Below, one piece after another: positions 1 to 9,139 of a stretch of DNA of 17,174 nucleotides. Under the pieces are notes generated by a model. That model had not been told where the DNA came from, searched no databases, and was given only the letters and a program-made list of their open reading frames with translations. Position 1 is the stretch's first letter. Every line of letters begins with the position of its first letter. The position numbers and the translations under genes were made by a program. Source of the stretch: Tieghemiomyces parasiticus (taxonomy: Eukaryota > Kickxellomycota > Dimargaritomycetes > Dimargaritales > Dimargaritaceae); NCBI GenBank assembly GCA_027575765.1, contig JANBPT010000987.1:1-17174 (forward strand). The letters run 5' to 3'.

Positions 1-285
1 GATGACATGTTCCGCGCCTTCGCCCTCCCGGAGTTTTACCAGCTAGCGTACGACGCTACATCCTACTCCATCCTCATCCGCTACTGTGTCCAAGCCGCCA
101 CCGACGAGTCGTACCGTCGGGCCTCTGTGGCCGCCGCTGAGGCCACCCAATTCGACCCGCCCCTCATCACCGAGGAGGCTGCTATCTTGCTCCGGGACGC
201 CTGCAAGGCCCGCGGCGAACACGACAAGGCTAGCTACCTGAACCAGGTCATCGCCAAACTACCCCAGGAGAACCGGTCGGCGTAG
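1..285 (+). CDS. C-terminal end of a helical-repeat (PPR-like) protein, 5' partial
   Basis: The frame is open from the first base and ends at TAG 283-285. The ATG at 7 is preceded by in-frame GAT GAC and is probably internal, so the gene very likely begins left of the window. The visible ~94 residues are alpha-helical in character, and a stretch near residues 19-30 (ATSYSILIRYC) resembles helix A of a pentatricopeptide repeat. The rest is Ala/Arg/Glu rich, ending in a short helical tail. Coding-like GC bias and lack of low complexity support a real exon. PPR membership is a weak inference from one helix; if right, a mitochondrial RNA-processing or translation factor would be the usual role. 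A poly(A)-signal-like AATAAA lies at 392-397. The gene converges on KIN17. Confidence 0.5.
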   Translation, partial: DDMFRAFALPEFYQLAYDATSYSILIRYCVQAATDESYRRASVAAAEATQFDPPLITEEAAILLRDACKARGEHDKASYLNQVIAKLPQENRSA

Positions 286-594
286 GCATGGCATTAAGAA
301 TGTGGCCGTTGGTATGTCGCCCAATAGTATGTGCCCGTGGCCTGGGCTCAGCACCGCGGTGGCGTATCAAGGTTATTAGAAGATCCAACAAAATAAATTT
401 ACCAGACCGAGACCACAGTGAAGTCCCTTAATTTACGGCGCAATAGGGGTGTGGTTACTGTAGGAAGGATATTTATACGGATCTGTGAGCGAAGAAATGT
501 TTAATATGATACAGGCGTCAATGGAATGTCAAAAAGACCACAAAAAGAACTCGTTGGGTGGGGGAGGGGACCTGAATACGGGTAAGCCAGTTGC
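286..594. other. Convergent intergenic region, 3' UTRs
   Basis: No gene is seen between the stop codons of the PPR-like gene (+) and KIN17 (-). It holds an AATAAA on the + strand at 392-397 that could end the left gene. The sequence is otherwise AT-richer than its neighbours, and no tRNA, repeat or open frame of note is visible. Confidence 0.6.
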
Positions 595-2058
595 TTAGCC
601 CCGGGCGGCCTTACGTGCCTGTTCCATTTCCATGATGCTCTCCAGAGCGCTTTTCCGTTTCGTACCTCCTCCTATGGGTATTTTGGTAGTCGCAGGCTTT
701 AGGCTTTCTGGCTTGTCCTTGTTCTGGACCAGGGCCTTTAAGCCCCCCTTATTTAGTACGGGCCTCTTGAAGGACTTGGTTGTGGTGCCAAACTTGAATT
801 TGGTCGCGGTCGACGCGGTAGCGACCGAGGCCACTGCCGTTCCTTCGGCGCTGGTCGGGGCCATTGGGTTGTCATCTCCCTTGGCAGCGTCGGTCGGGGT
901 CGCAACGACTGACGACGCGCCCGAATCGGCTGACTTGCCCGTCAACTTCAGGGCCAGCGTGATCTTGGCCTCAGGATCATCACGATGGAGTTCCGTGTAA
1001 ACCTGGGTGGATTAAATGGTAAGGGATCCGTGGATAAATAAATCTCAAGAATTAGGATCGGGTTTCGAGGTAAGCGGTGAAGAGCGCCAAAAATACAACC
1101 CCCCCCCCGAAAATTGCGGGAGCTACAACGAATGAGGCCAAACTAAAATGACAACTTACATCTTTCTCGGAGTCACTTCCGGCGGCCTGTCGGGCGCGTT
1201 CGATCTGTTCCTGCAGCAGCCGCTGCTCGCGCTGTTCGTCGCTCAGGGACCCACGTTCCTTTTTCAAAACGGCGGCCTGAGAGTAGGGGACGAGGGAGTG
1301 AAAAGAGAAGTAGAAACTGAGTATTAATGGTCTCGGTAGTCTCGCCGGCAGAGCATGCCAAATCATTTTCTCTGTCGGTTAGTGTCATTGTACCGATTCC
1401 CTCTGGTGGCCATTCTCGGCGTCAACGAGGCCTCATCGGAGCCTGCTGTTATTTACTAACCTGCCGCTCCAGAGCCTCGGGACTGTTATCGACCCACGCC
1501 ACGAACCACCCGCGGGGCGTCTCGTCGACCCGGGCGATACCTTCGCGGCCGAGGTGCTTGACGAAATCCGTCAGGGTGTCCCACTTGGTGGCGTTCATGT
1601 GCAGGTGGTGCCGGTCAGCGATAAGTTCCTGGTACACTTGGTTGGCGGCTACCCGCTGCGTGTTGTACCGCCGCGCAAGCAGGGCCACATATTCCTCCTG
1701 GAAAGTCTGCGAGAAGGTCTCGAGGTACTTGGACGGGTCGTCCGCAAACAGGGCCATCTGCCGCTGGTGACTCTCCGATAGGCAGTGGCACTTGAAACCG
1801 TTGGCATCCCTGCATTGCTTTTCGCACATTTGGCAGTAGAACCGCAGTTTTTGCAGGCCTTTGGCCTGTTGATGTAAATTCAAGGGAAGAGAAGGGTCTC
1901 ACAGTGAGGTTGAAAGAGAGGTGGTTAGCAATGCATGCGGGTTGCCAACAGGTCTTAACTTTTACCATACTGTCTGGCAAGTATTAAAAATACGCCCGCT
2001 TGTTTACCTTCATGCGGTTCGCAACGTCCTTTGGACTCATAAAATCGGCTTTTCCCAT
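595..2058 (-). CDS. KIN17: KIN17 DNA/RNA-binding zinc-finger protein
   Basis: Four exons read on the minus strand: 2058-2008, 1865-1461, 1276-1160 and 1002-595, all phase 0. Donors are GTAAAC, GTTAGT and GTAAGT, and all acceptors are CAG. The predicted protein is 326 aa. Exon 1 encodes MGKADFMSPKDVANRMK, the family's conserved N-terminus, which fixes the start. A CCHH zinc finger uses C28, C31, H44 and H50 (C-x2-C-x12-H-x5-H). The conserved winged-helix domain spans about 51-160 (HMNATKWDTLTDF, DETPRGW). A coiled, acidic/basic linker follows, and the C-terminal motif KRKSALESIMEME is also typical of the family. The C-terminal KOW/SH3-like tandem of the animal protein is absent, as is common in fungi. 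KIN17 is a conserved nuclear nucleic-acid-binding protein linked to replication, DNA damage response and RNA processing. Intron 3 contains a run of about ten C. Confidence 0.93.
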
Positions 2059-3065
2059 CGTGAAAAAGTGTCAGAATGGAGAGATGTAGAGAGGGGGAGG
2101 AAACAAGTTGGATTGAGACAAGGGTAGGCAGTACGATACCTGGGTAAAAGGGAATGTCCAAGACGCACAGCATAGCATGTGGACGCGTAGAAAGCATGCA
2201 CATCATGGCCTGGGAGGCTTGCAGAGCAATCAGGGCAACTGAGAACGCCCCCCCCTCCCCTTCGTTTAGCAACTGAAGGCTAGCGGCTCGGGGTGATGAG
2301 CGTAGGTCCTGGTATGTTACAGCCACGTGACTCTCCCCATAAGCCGTAGTTGACCCTTCAAACTTAGAAAAGAGGCTCTTAAAGTAGGAATACATGGCAG
2401 ATCGACAGAGAGACGGGCATAGTAGTTTAAGCAGACCCAAGCTTCAGGGTATATGACTTTTCAAAAAGGCAGTGACGCGCAGTCCAGGTAGGTCTTTGGG
2501 TACGCTTACAGACTCTACCAACCGGGAGCGTTTGTGAGCTGGTCGTGCATGCTGGATGAGGTATCAGATGCGACAGTGTACATTTATTGGACACTCCAGA
2601 CCGTCACGGTGGGCGGTGTGGGTTGAAGGCGACGTTCCCGCTTTAACTCCGTGTGAAAGCCTAGCGGTGGAATCGGACAAAAGCCTCCACCACATTAATT
2701 CGTAGGAATAACGGCATGCCTAACCTTCTGGTGCCGATAAAGCGTTTGAGACTACCTATATCGTCTCTACAGGTAGATCACCTACTGACTTAGTTGTTTT
2801 TTGAGCCACTCCAAAACGACAGGTACAAGCAAGAGTCGTCTGCTACTTTACCTACTGGACCTGGTCCTCAGGTTATGGCGACCTGTTCTCCTCCGGGTCC
2901 GCTAACTACGGGGAACGGGGAGGGGTGTTGGAGTAGGTAAAGGGCCGAAGAACACTGCCTGGCGGTCTAGCAAAGACGCAAATCCAACAAAAACCTCGGC
3001 CTATAGATCCCAAACAAGCTGCTCTCGGACCTACACTCGCCTAACGTCAGCCTATTTCCATCATT
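2059..3065. other. KIN17 upstream region, no confident gene
   Basis: About 1 kb. Immediately upstream of the KIN17 ATG is a pyrimidine-rich stretch on the minus strand (2060-2110), typical of a fungal 5' leader. A C/T-rich run occurs around 2248-2262. A minus-strand frame open across 2440-1955 overlaps KIN17 exon 1 and intron 1 and is not supported. Nothing recognisable was found in 2440-3065, though decayed 5' parts of the adjacent reverse transcriptase fragment may lie here beyond recognition. Confidence 0.5.
2324..2329. promoter_or_regulatory. CACGTG E-box / Cbf1-type site upstream of KIN17
   Basis: On the minus strand the site reads GTCACGTG, which fits the fungal Cbf1 consensus RTCACRTG. 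It lies about 265 bp upstream of the KIN17 start codon. That it regulates KIN17 is inference; a hexamer of this kind occurs by chance every few kb. Confidence 0.3.
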
Positions 3066-3311
3066 TTGGCATCAGTGGGGATTATCCCTTCGCAGCATAG
3101 CTTTGGACACCTGCATTGGCTCCTACAGAACCCACATTTGGAGTATGGCCTGGCTATAATTGGCCAGCGTGTCAAATTTGCCCATCAGCTGGAGACAGCC
3201 CAGGACGACATGTTTAGTCGCATCTGGTCGTCTTTTTCACCGCAGCTGACCCACTCCTCATCATCGTCGAACCCCATGGTTCATCGGAGGTGGGTCCTAT
3301 CCACTCAGTAA
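3066..3311 (+). pseudogene. Non-LTR reverse transcriptase fragment (post-RT thumb region)
   Basis: An 81-codon open frame without a good start ends at TAA 3309-3311. It contains NPHLEYGLAIIGQ followed by LETAQDDMFSRIW. This matches, in order and spacing, the thumb/connection region after the RT palm of LINE-type elements (RPxLEYGLAI ... LExxQ...R..). The preceding SVGIIPSQHSF also fits the element-typical Gly-rich segment before the helix. The usual Arg of the RP motif is replaced by Asn (NPHLEYG). No palm domain with the YADD active site was found upstream and the frame stops soon after, so this is a truncated, decayed insertion. The neighbouring 2.7 kb without genes fits a repeat graveyard. 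Identification rests on a motif read by eye. Confidence 0.5.
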
Positions 3312-3426
3312 ATTTAATACCGAGAGACGAACCCCACAGACCCCACTGCACCCATCCCCTACCATATCCTAACCACAGCATAGCAGCTCACTACCTCTGT
3401 GTGTAGCTCACTGGTATACCGGTCAA

Positions 3427-3780
3427 TCACTCCGAGGGTTTATTATTTTTCGGCACCCTACCAGGACACAGTTTTTTGAGAGGTAGCTTGTACAGGCGTA
3501 ATCGCTCACCATCAGAGCACTGCAACACTCTCACGATGTTAAGGCAGTATTTACCCATCCACTCCCCACTCCTATAAAAGTCATGGTTTACAGCCAAGGC
3601 TGGCCTCACCAAGAAAAAAGAAAAAAACCTGGGATCACAGTCGGCGTTAATGATAGCCACCATGCGGCCACCTTCCAACACTAACCAGTGCTGTGGACTG
3701 GAGCATGGGAAGGTTTCACCCTCGTTGAACACCGCGCCCCACACTGCCATTCTAAAAAGGGCATGGTGACTAAGAAACAA
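3427..3780 (-). CDS. Orphan ORF, hypothetical protein
   Basis: An open frame of 117 codons from ATG 3780 to TGA. A second possible start is MAVWGAVFNEG, 10 codons in. The composition looks protein-like, with hydrophobic and charged residues mixed, four Cys (CSSPQHW, NADCDP, KYCLN, LQCSDG) and a basic C-terminus. I recognise no domain. The bases just upstream of the first ATG are pyrimidine-rich on the minus strand (3780-3790). It could be a small species-specific gene, an exon of a larger one, a decayed mobile-element piece, or a chance frame; a frame of this length is not rare in 2.7 kb of sequence read on both strands. Confidence 0.25.
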   Translation of the reverse strand: MFLSHHALFRMAVWGAVFNEGETFPCSSPQHWLVLEGGRMVAIINADCDPRFFSFFLVRPALAVNHDFYRSGEWMGKYCLNIVRVLQCSDGERLRLYKLPLKKLCPGRVPKNNKPSE

Positions 3781-4674
3781 TGGGAGGGGGGGGCAGAATT
3801 AGGCTAGATTTACAAACTGTGGATTAACTAATAGTCGACTTGCTGGGAAATAAGCCTGAAGGGGGCAAGGTGCTTAAGGAAAGTCAGTCAGGACCCTCTG
3901 ATGATTACCCTTAACCCACCCATCCCAACCCCCGAGTCAGAAAAGACTGCTCTTCAAGCGACTATTTGCCAGCGGAATCCCCATTGAGAACCCACTAGTG
4001 TCCACCTAGGTTGATCCCCCAAATTGACATCGTTCATTTTCTTAAAACGGTAGCAGCAGTGCACCCGGTTGTCACTGGCCCATTGCTAATAAGTAAGTGG
4101 TGCTCCTCTGTAGCTGTAGATCGTAAATAAAATCCATGAGGTCTAGAAGCAGTTATATGTAGAAAAGCCAGCCTTTGGCGTCGTTTCTAGTGGGTGTGCT
4201 TAGCTATTGTCCCAACCCCTAGCGATGTGGAGAACCGATCAGCTCCACCCTTCCCCTCCAACAGTTCAGCACTGTGCGTGCTGATAGGGCACGTCTAGGC
4301 TTAGCTAACACCATGGCAGCTGAACCAGTCCCCATTGGCAAATGATAGCGGCGGCGATGGTGGTGGTAATCCGCGGGACATGCCATCCTCGGTGATGGGT
4401 TGCGTCCTTATTGGGTAAGGAAACTCACTTTGGCGCGCTAGTAGCTATACACTCCCCCCAAGCAATTTAATTCCGTTCCACGGGGGAAGTGCAATCAGGG
4501 GAGGGACGAGATCGACGCTAGCCGCTAGGGATGCGCACACACTGAGTTTGGCAAGGCTCGCGGGCTATTGACCTGGCAATCAACGATGAACATCGCAATA
4601 CAGGTGCCATTGTGGAAAACTCCGGCTCCGCTCCACTTCCGACGCATCCATTGCCATTGAAAACCACTGTACAG
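3781..4674. other. Non-genic stretch upstream of the trypsin-like gene
   Basis: About 900 bp between the orphan ORF and the TATA box of the trypsin-like gene. The only open frames are about 62-67 codons on the minus strand (4518-4721); they overlap the promoter and show no recognisable motif. No tRNA, tandem repeat or strong inverted repeat was seen by eye. Confidence 0.45.
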
Positions 4675-4682
4675 TATATAAG
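4675..4682 (+). promoter_or_regulatory. TATA box of the trypsin-like gene
   Basis: TATATAAG lies 129 bp upstream of the ATG at 4804. A C/T-rich leader follows (about 4729-4770), a usual fungal core promoter arrangement. The strong TATA fits a regulated, inducible secreted-protein gene rather than housekeeping; that reading is inference. Confidence 0.5.
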
Positions 4683-4803
4683 GGTTGGTAGGTACTTTAC
4701 TTTGGTCTGACAAGCGCCCATAGTACGTCTCTAATCCCTCCGCTACTTTACCTTCTACCCCCCACCAGCAAGGCTGTACTAGCTTCCGCCAACATTTACG
4801 ACC

Positions 4804-5845
4804 ATGTTGCTTCTCCGTAGCTTTACGACTGCGCTCCTCTGCGGTCTCCTGGCCGTACTACTAGCCCACCCAGTACTTTCCAACCACAACCAGACTTTGG
4901 AGCGTCGTGACCTCGACAGCAGCGTCGCGATTCCGACTAAATTTCGCTTCATGGGCAACCTGCTGCACAATGGTAAAATTATCTGCTCGGCCCTTATCAT
5001 TGGCAAGTCCTGGCTCTTGGTCCAAGGGTTCTGCGTCACCCAAAGTCAGCTAGTAGCTCCCTCAGGTTACACCCTCAAGCCCGTCAGCCAACTGACCGTC
5101 ATCCTGGGTACGTCCCAGGACGAGACCCGTCAGCAGCTGCCCGTCTCACGCATTGTCTTGCACTCGGAGTTCAACTATAGCAGTCGAGTGGTAAGTGCCC
5201 CTTGCCTTAAGCCTGGTAAAGAGGCTTCATTGGCTGCACCCGCGTCACCTCACGCCACAATCGTTATGACCCACACAGCGCCAATGCCTTCCATGTTTCT
5301 CCGTCGGCGGATACTAACATCACGTCGTCAAGTTTACCCCCCCCTGAAACTGACTACATTGCTCACTTAAGAACAATCTGGCGATGGTCCAACTCGCCTC
5401 TTCGCTGGCTTACAACACCACCGTAGGTTCCGTCAAGATCGACACGCGTCCCCTCGCTGCGCTGACCCCCGTTACCGGATTGGCCTACCCCCAGCCCGGC
5501 ACTTACAGTGGCGTGCTGACCCTCAACGCAGTTCAGGCGATGACCGCCCCGACTGCCGTCTACAAAGATGTGACCAACAGCGGCGTGCCGCTTGACACCA
5601 ATGCCGTGATTGTCGTGGAGAAGGATGCCGGTGGTAACGACTTCGATTTTGCTACTAGCGGCGGTATCTTCACGAATCTAGATAACGGATCAAGTGCCCT
5701 TCTCTCTTTGCCTATGACCATTCTACAACCCGTGGGTGGTCAATCTGAGGACATCACTTACATCCACTATCGCTTGGCCCCCGCCGTGGCGTGGATATCG
5801 AAGGCTACCGGTATTACGGCCGACTCCCTTGTCTATCAAGGCTAA
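4804..5845 (+). CDS. Secreted trypsin-family (S1) protein lacking catalytic His and Asp
   Basis: Exons 4804-5190 and 5372-5845 (phase 0; GTAAGT donor, TTAAG acceptor, branch-like CTGAC at about 5350) give 286 aa. Residues 1-26 are a signal peptide (hydrophobic core ALLCGLLAVLLA, cleavage likely after VLS). A short propeptide ends at the dibasic LERR (34-35), a possible Kex2 site. The S1 fold is visible in NGKIICSALIIGKSWLL, HSEFNY, NNLAMVQL, a Gly-rich TSGGIF segment, and the C-terminal helix AVAWISKATGI. The active site is broken. The His-Cys pair of TAAHC reads VQGFC (F76), the Asp of NDIAL reads NNLAM (N131), and GDSGGP reads ATSGGI with only the Ser (S225) kept. Only one conserved disulfide (C61-C77) remains. 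There are NXS/T sequons at N29, N124, N144 and N234. It is intact, so it is more likely a functional non-enzymatic secreted protein (binding or decoy) than a dead gene. Role unknown. Confidence 0.85.
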
Positions 5846-6698
5846 TTTTCCGTAGTGTATTAGCCCTCTGTACTACAAACTCCTAATACATAATTATACG
5901 ATTGGTCCATGGCCGCCATGATGCAGTCGTTATTTCTAGTGTTTGTGGCCCATCGACCGGCTGAATGCAAGAACTGTTATTTCCCAACAACCTTCGGACG
6001 CAAGGTATCCCGTACAATGCCGGCAGCCTATTCATATACCGACCGCTCAGTCAATAGCAATAAATATAGCCTGATGGAGTCTGGCTTATACCAGACACTT
6101 GAAAATGCGCCACCATGTGCTTACCTACGAACTAACTATCCCTTGCCCAGGGCCCAGTCAAGGTCCACCCCAAAACGCATATTCCCGGGCCTTACCGCCA
6201 AGGCCTTCGCTACACATTGGAGCCTGCAAAATCTCCGTCCCATTCTTTTTTACGGCCGAATAACTCGGTCGGGGCCAAGTGACCCATGCGCCATCACACG
6301 CGCAGTCCAGCCCTGGACCTGCTATACTATGTCGGTCATAATGGCAAGTGAATCGACGCTACATGCCGGCCTTTGGCTACCCGCAACGTATCAGCCGCCA
6401 TGGCGGTAATGTCAACAGAGCCGTGCGTCCTCGCTCCACCATCGCCTTGAGCACCAACAGGCCAATTCAGGCAGCGTTCATGGGCTGCCTCTGTCACCCA
6501 CGAAGCTCAAAAAAAGGAAAACGAAAACAAGCGAATGGTTCCATCACCCATGCTGGCCGACCGCATAGAAGGCGGTCTGCCTACCGCCCGCTACTCACTC
6601 CTCTACCTATAGGTCACCTAACTGCAATGCGAGGGCTTTACCTCGTCCGATTTCTCACTGCTTGCCCTTCTCCCTTTAACCCATTACGAAATTCGCCC
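5846..6698. other. Intergenic region between trypsin-like gene and PIF1
   Basis: It contains the 3' end of the trypsin-like gene and the PIF1 promoter/leader. A frame open over 5909-6409 has no recognisable motif and is probably chance. The PIF1 frame itself stays open upstream of its likely start as far as 6348, with an in-frame ATG at 6627; see the PIF1 entry. The 50 bp before the ATG at 6699 are C/T-rich, as expected of a leader. Confidence 0.5.
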
Positions 6699-8851
6699 AT
6701 GTTCGTTCAGAAAAAGGTCCAGACGACCCTCACCGGTCGTCCATTAGGAAAGCCGGCCGCCACTAACAAAGGTGGCCCCGCCGCATCCTCCTTGCCGGCT
6801 AGGCCCGGGACGACTGCCGGTACCCGCCCTTTTGTCTTTCGAGCCTCCGCCAAGACCACAGCGGCCTCTAGCACCCAGTCTCGCACCGCCACCTCCCTGC
6901 AGCGATCCACGAGCGTCACCTTTCCCACCTTCGGCGGCAGTGGCGGCCACGACGACCTGGCATTACCAAAGTCAAGCCTATTTCACTCGCCCGGCACCCG
7001 TTCACCCCCGAAGCCCACCGTCACCGTATGTCGATCGGCTATCGCGACTTCAGCTCAGGTGGGTGCCGCCTCGGGGTTCGGAGCAAAGCGCAAGATGCCG
7101 GCTTCCCTTGAGAACGCAATGAGCCCAGCCAAGCGTCGCCCAACGGCGGGGACTGGCGGTAACCAAGGTGCGACTAATCGGAGTTCGACCTTTGGCCAGG
7201 GGTTTGGTTCGTATAAGGCCAAAGCCCCCAAGAAACCCACCGGTCCCGCCATACCGCTATCCGATGAGCAACAGCAGGTCCTAGATATGGTGTTTAACGA
7301 ACGGCGTAACGTTTTTATTACCGGGTCGGCAGGTGAGTCCAGTGGTAAACGATGCCTAGCGGCGACAACTCTGACAGTTACAGCCCATACGTTGCATGGC
7401 TACAGTTAGGAGTGCTTGCTATCCCTATAGACTTGACTACCCATCAATTTCGACCGGCCTGACCGACACGCTCGTCATTCCCTTTGTGTCCTCTGATAAC
7501 CATCCACTCTTTCGTCCAGGTACCGGGAAATCCGTGGTGCTGCGAGCCATTATTGCCCGGTTTGAGGAGCTCGGGCTCACCGGCAGCGAGTCAACGGTCT
7601 CCATCACGGCGCCCACGGGGATCGCGGCGCTTAATATTGGCGGCTCTACCATCCACAGTTTCGCGGGGATCGGCCTAGGCAAAGGGTCACCGATGGAACT
7701 GGCCCACCGGGTCCTCAAGAACCGCCGGGCTTTACAGCGTTGGCTTCACTGCGACGTGCTGATCGTCGACGAGGTCAGCATGCTGGATGCCAACCTGTTT
7801 GATACTCTCGAACGCATCGCGCGCCAGCTGCGGGCTAACGCGGAACCCTTCGGCGGGATCCAACTGATCCTTACGGGGGACTTTTACCAGCTGCCCCCTG
7901 TAGAACGTGAGCGTGGCACGACTAAATTCTGCTTCGAAGCCAGCGCCTGGCAGTCGTGCATTCAAGAGGTCATCCAGCTGAAGCGTGTGTTCCGACAGAA
8001 GGACATGACCCTGGTTGATATGCTTAACCAGATCCGAATTGGCACCATCACCCCGGAGACCCAGGATATGTTCCGGTCGCTAGCCCGCACGCCGAGCTAC
8101 CCGAGCGATGGGATCATGCCCACAGAGCTGTACGCCCGTGTCGATGACGTGGAACGCGCCAACCAGCGCCGGTTGGAGCAGCTACCGGGCCAGGCCACTA
8201 CGTTCCACGCCCACGATACCCGCGACCTGTCGCCCGAAACCAAGCAGCGCATCAATACCGCCTGCTCGGCGGCCGCAACCGTCGTCCTCAAACTAAACGC
8301 CCAGGTCATGCTCATAAAGAATATGCCCGAAGAGGGTCTAGTCAACGGCAGCCTTGGTATCGTGACCGAATTCCGCGCGCAGGAGTCGACAGGCCTAGTT
8401 CCGGTGGTGCGCTTCACTACCGGACAAACCCTCCCCATCGAGCCCTTTACATGGGAGTTCGAAATGGACCGTCGGATCGTCAGCCGTAAGCAGGTAAGTT
8501 GGTTTCATGGCCACATAGACGTATTGGTTTCCCACGGTTACAGCCCTCCTCCAAAACGTTATCGGACCATTGATCCTCCCCTCCCTAACCATTATGCCCC
8601 CTCCCTCACTCTACTGTGCTCAATGCCATCAGATCCCACTGCGCCTCTCCTGGGCCATGTCCATCCATAAGAGCCAAGGACAGACCATTGAGCGGGTGCT
8701 CGTTAACTTGGACCGCATATTTGAGAAGGGCCAGGCCTACGTGGCGCTCAGTCGGGCGACCAGTTTAAACGGCCTTCAGGTACTTGGGTTCCAGGCTACC
8801 CGCGTCATGGCCCATCCTAAAGTGATTGAGTTCTACGCAGCGATGAAGTAG
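6699..8851 (+). CDS. PIF1: PIF1-family ATP-dependent 5'-3' DNA helicase
   Basis: Exons 6699-7332, 7520-8493 and 8633-8851 give 608 aa. Intron 1 (7333-7519, GTGAGT...CAG) is phase 1 and splits the Gly codon inside the Walker A loop; intron 2 (8494-8632, GTAAGT...CAG, branch CTAAC at 8585-8589) is phase 0. Residues 1-185 are a disordered basic Ser/Thr/Pro-rich tail. The helicase core starts near [12 protein letters not shown]. Motif I GSAGTGKS is at 209-216, motif II VDEVSML around D295-E296, and motif [12 protein letters not shown] at 331-339. The C-terminal motifs SIHKSQGQT (546-554) and YVALSRAT (572-579, arginine R577) are in exon 3. All key residues are present, so the enzyme should be active. 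The family unwinds G-quadruplexes and acts at telomeres, replication forks and in mitochondria. An in-frame ATG at 6627 would add 24 acid-free residues rich in Arg/Leu. Poly(A) signal AATAAA is at 8899-8904. Confidence 0.95.
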
Positions 8852-9048
8852 TAGGAGCAACACCATGATTGTGACCAGTATTGCTGAATATATCACATAA
8901 TAAATAATATGAAGTCGACAATCTCACCAATAAAAAATGTAATATGTGAAGCCGGTCACTAGTTAACACGTATATAATGAACGCCAGATAAGTTGGACAA
9001 GGAAGACTATTCAGCTAGCCTTCGATCCATCTCGGTGCCTAAATGTCG

Positions 9049-9053
9049 AAAAA
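9049..9053 (-). terminator. RNA polymerase III terminator of tRNA-Thr
   Basis: A run of five T on the minus strand begins about 5 nt past the tRNA discriminator base, the standard Pol III stop. Confidence 0.75.
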
Positions 9054-9058
9054 GTAAT

Positions 9059-9131
9059 TGCCTTCTACCAGAATCGAACTGATGACCTTGTGCTTACTAG
9101 GCACACGCTCTGCCAACTGAGCCAAGAAGGC
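9059..9131 (-). tRNA. tRNA-Thr (anticodon AGU)
   Basis: A complete cloverleaf on the minus strand, 73 nt including discriminator A (9059), with no intron. The acceptor stem is GCCUUCU/AGAAGGC (7 perfect pairs) and the D stem GCUC/GAGC with GG in the loop. The anticodon stem is UGUGC/GCACA with loop CUAGUAA, giving anticodon AGU (decoding ACU, and ACC after A34 is changed to inosine). The T stem is AUCAG/CUGGU with loop UUCGAUU and one U-G pair. CCA is not encoded, as expected in a nuclear gene. The internal A and B boxes are intact, so the gene should be active. Its 5' flank is occupied by LTR-like repeats starting 9 bp upstream. Confidence 0.95.
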
Positions 9132-9135
9132 GATA

Positions 9136-9139
9136 TTAT
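9136..9139. repeat. TTAT direct repeat, possible target-site duplication (left copy)
   Basis: TTAT immediately precedes the first LTR-like unit, and the same TTAT (9619-9622) immediately follows it. This is consistent with a 4-bp target-site duplication made at integration. A 4-bp match alone is weak; it gains weight because it falls exactly at the TG...CA boundaries. Confidence 0.45.

Noticed and set aside
632..1000. 122-codon + strand frame opposite KIN17 exon 4
   Set aside because: Antisense shadow of a well-supported exon.
1955..2440. 161-codon minus-strand frame upstream of and across KIN17 exon 1
   Set aside because: It runs in another frame through KIN17 exon 1 and into intron 1, has no recognised motif, and occupies the expected promoter/leader.
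3262..3282. CGAACCCC resembling an inverted tRNA B box
   Set aside because: No cloverleaf can be folded around it and the trailing bases do not fit the B-box consensus.
5909..6409. 166-codon + strand frame between the trypsin-like gene and PIF1
   Set aside because: No domain, no clear leader or 3' signal, and composition like translated non-coding DNA.
7055..7252. Minus-strand frames opposite the PIF1 N-terminal tail
   Set aside because: Antisense shadows in GC-biased low-complexity coding sequence.
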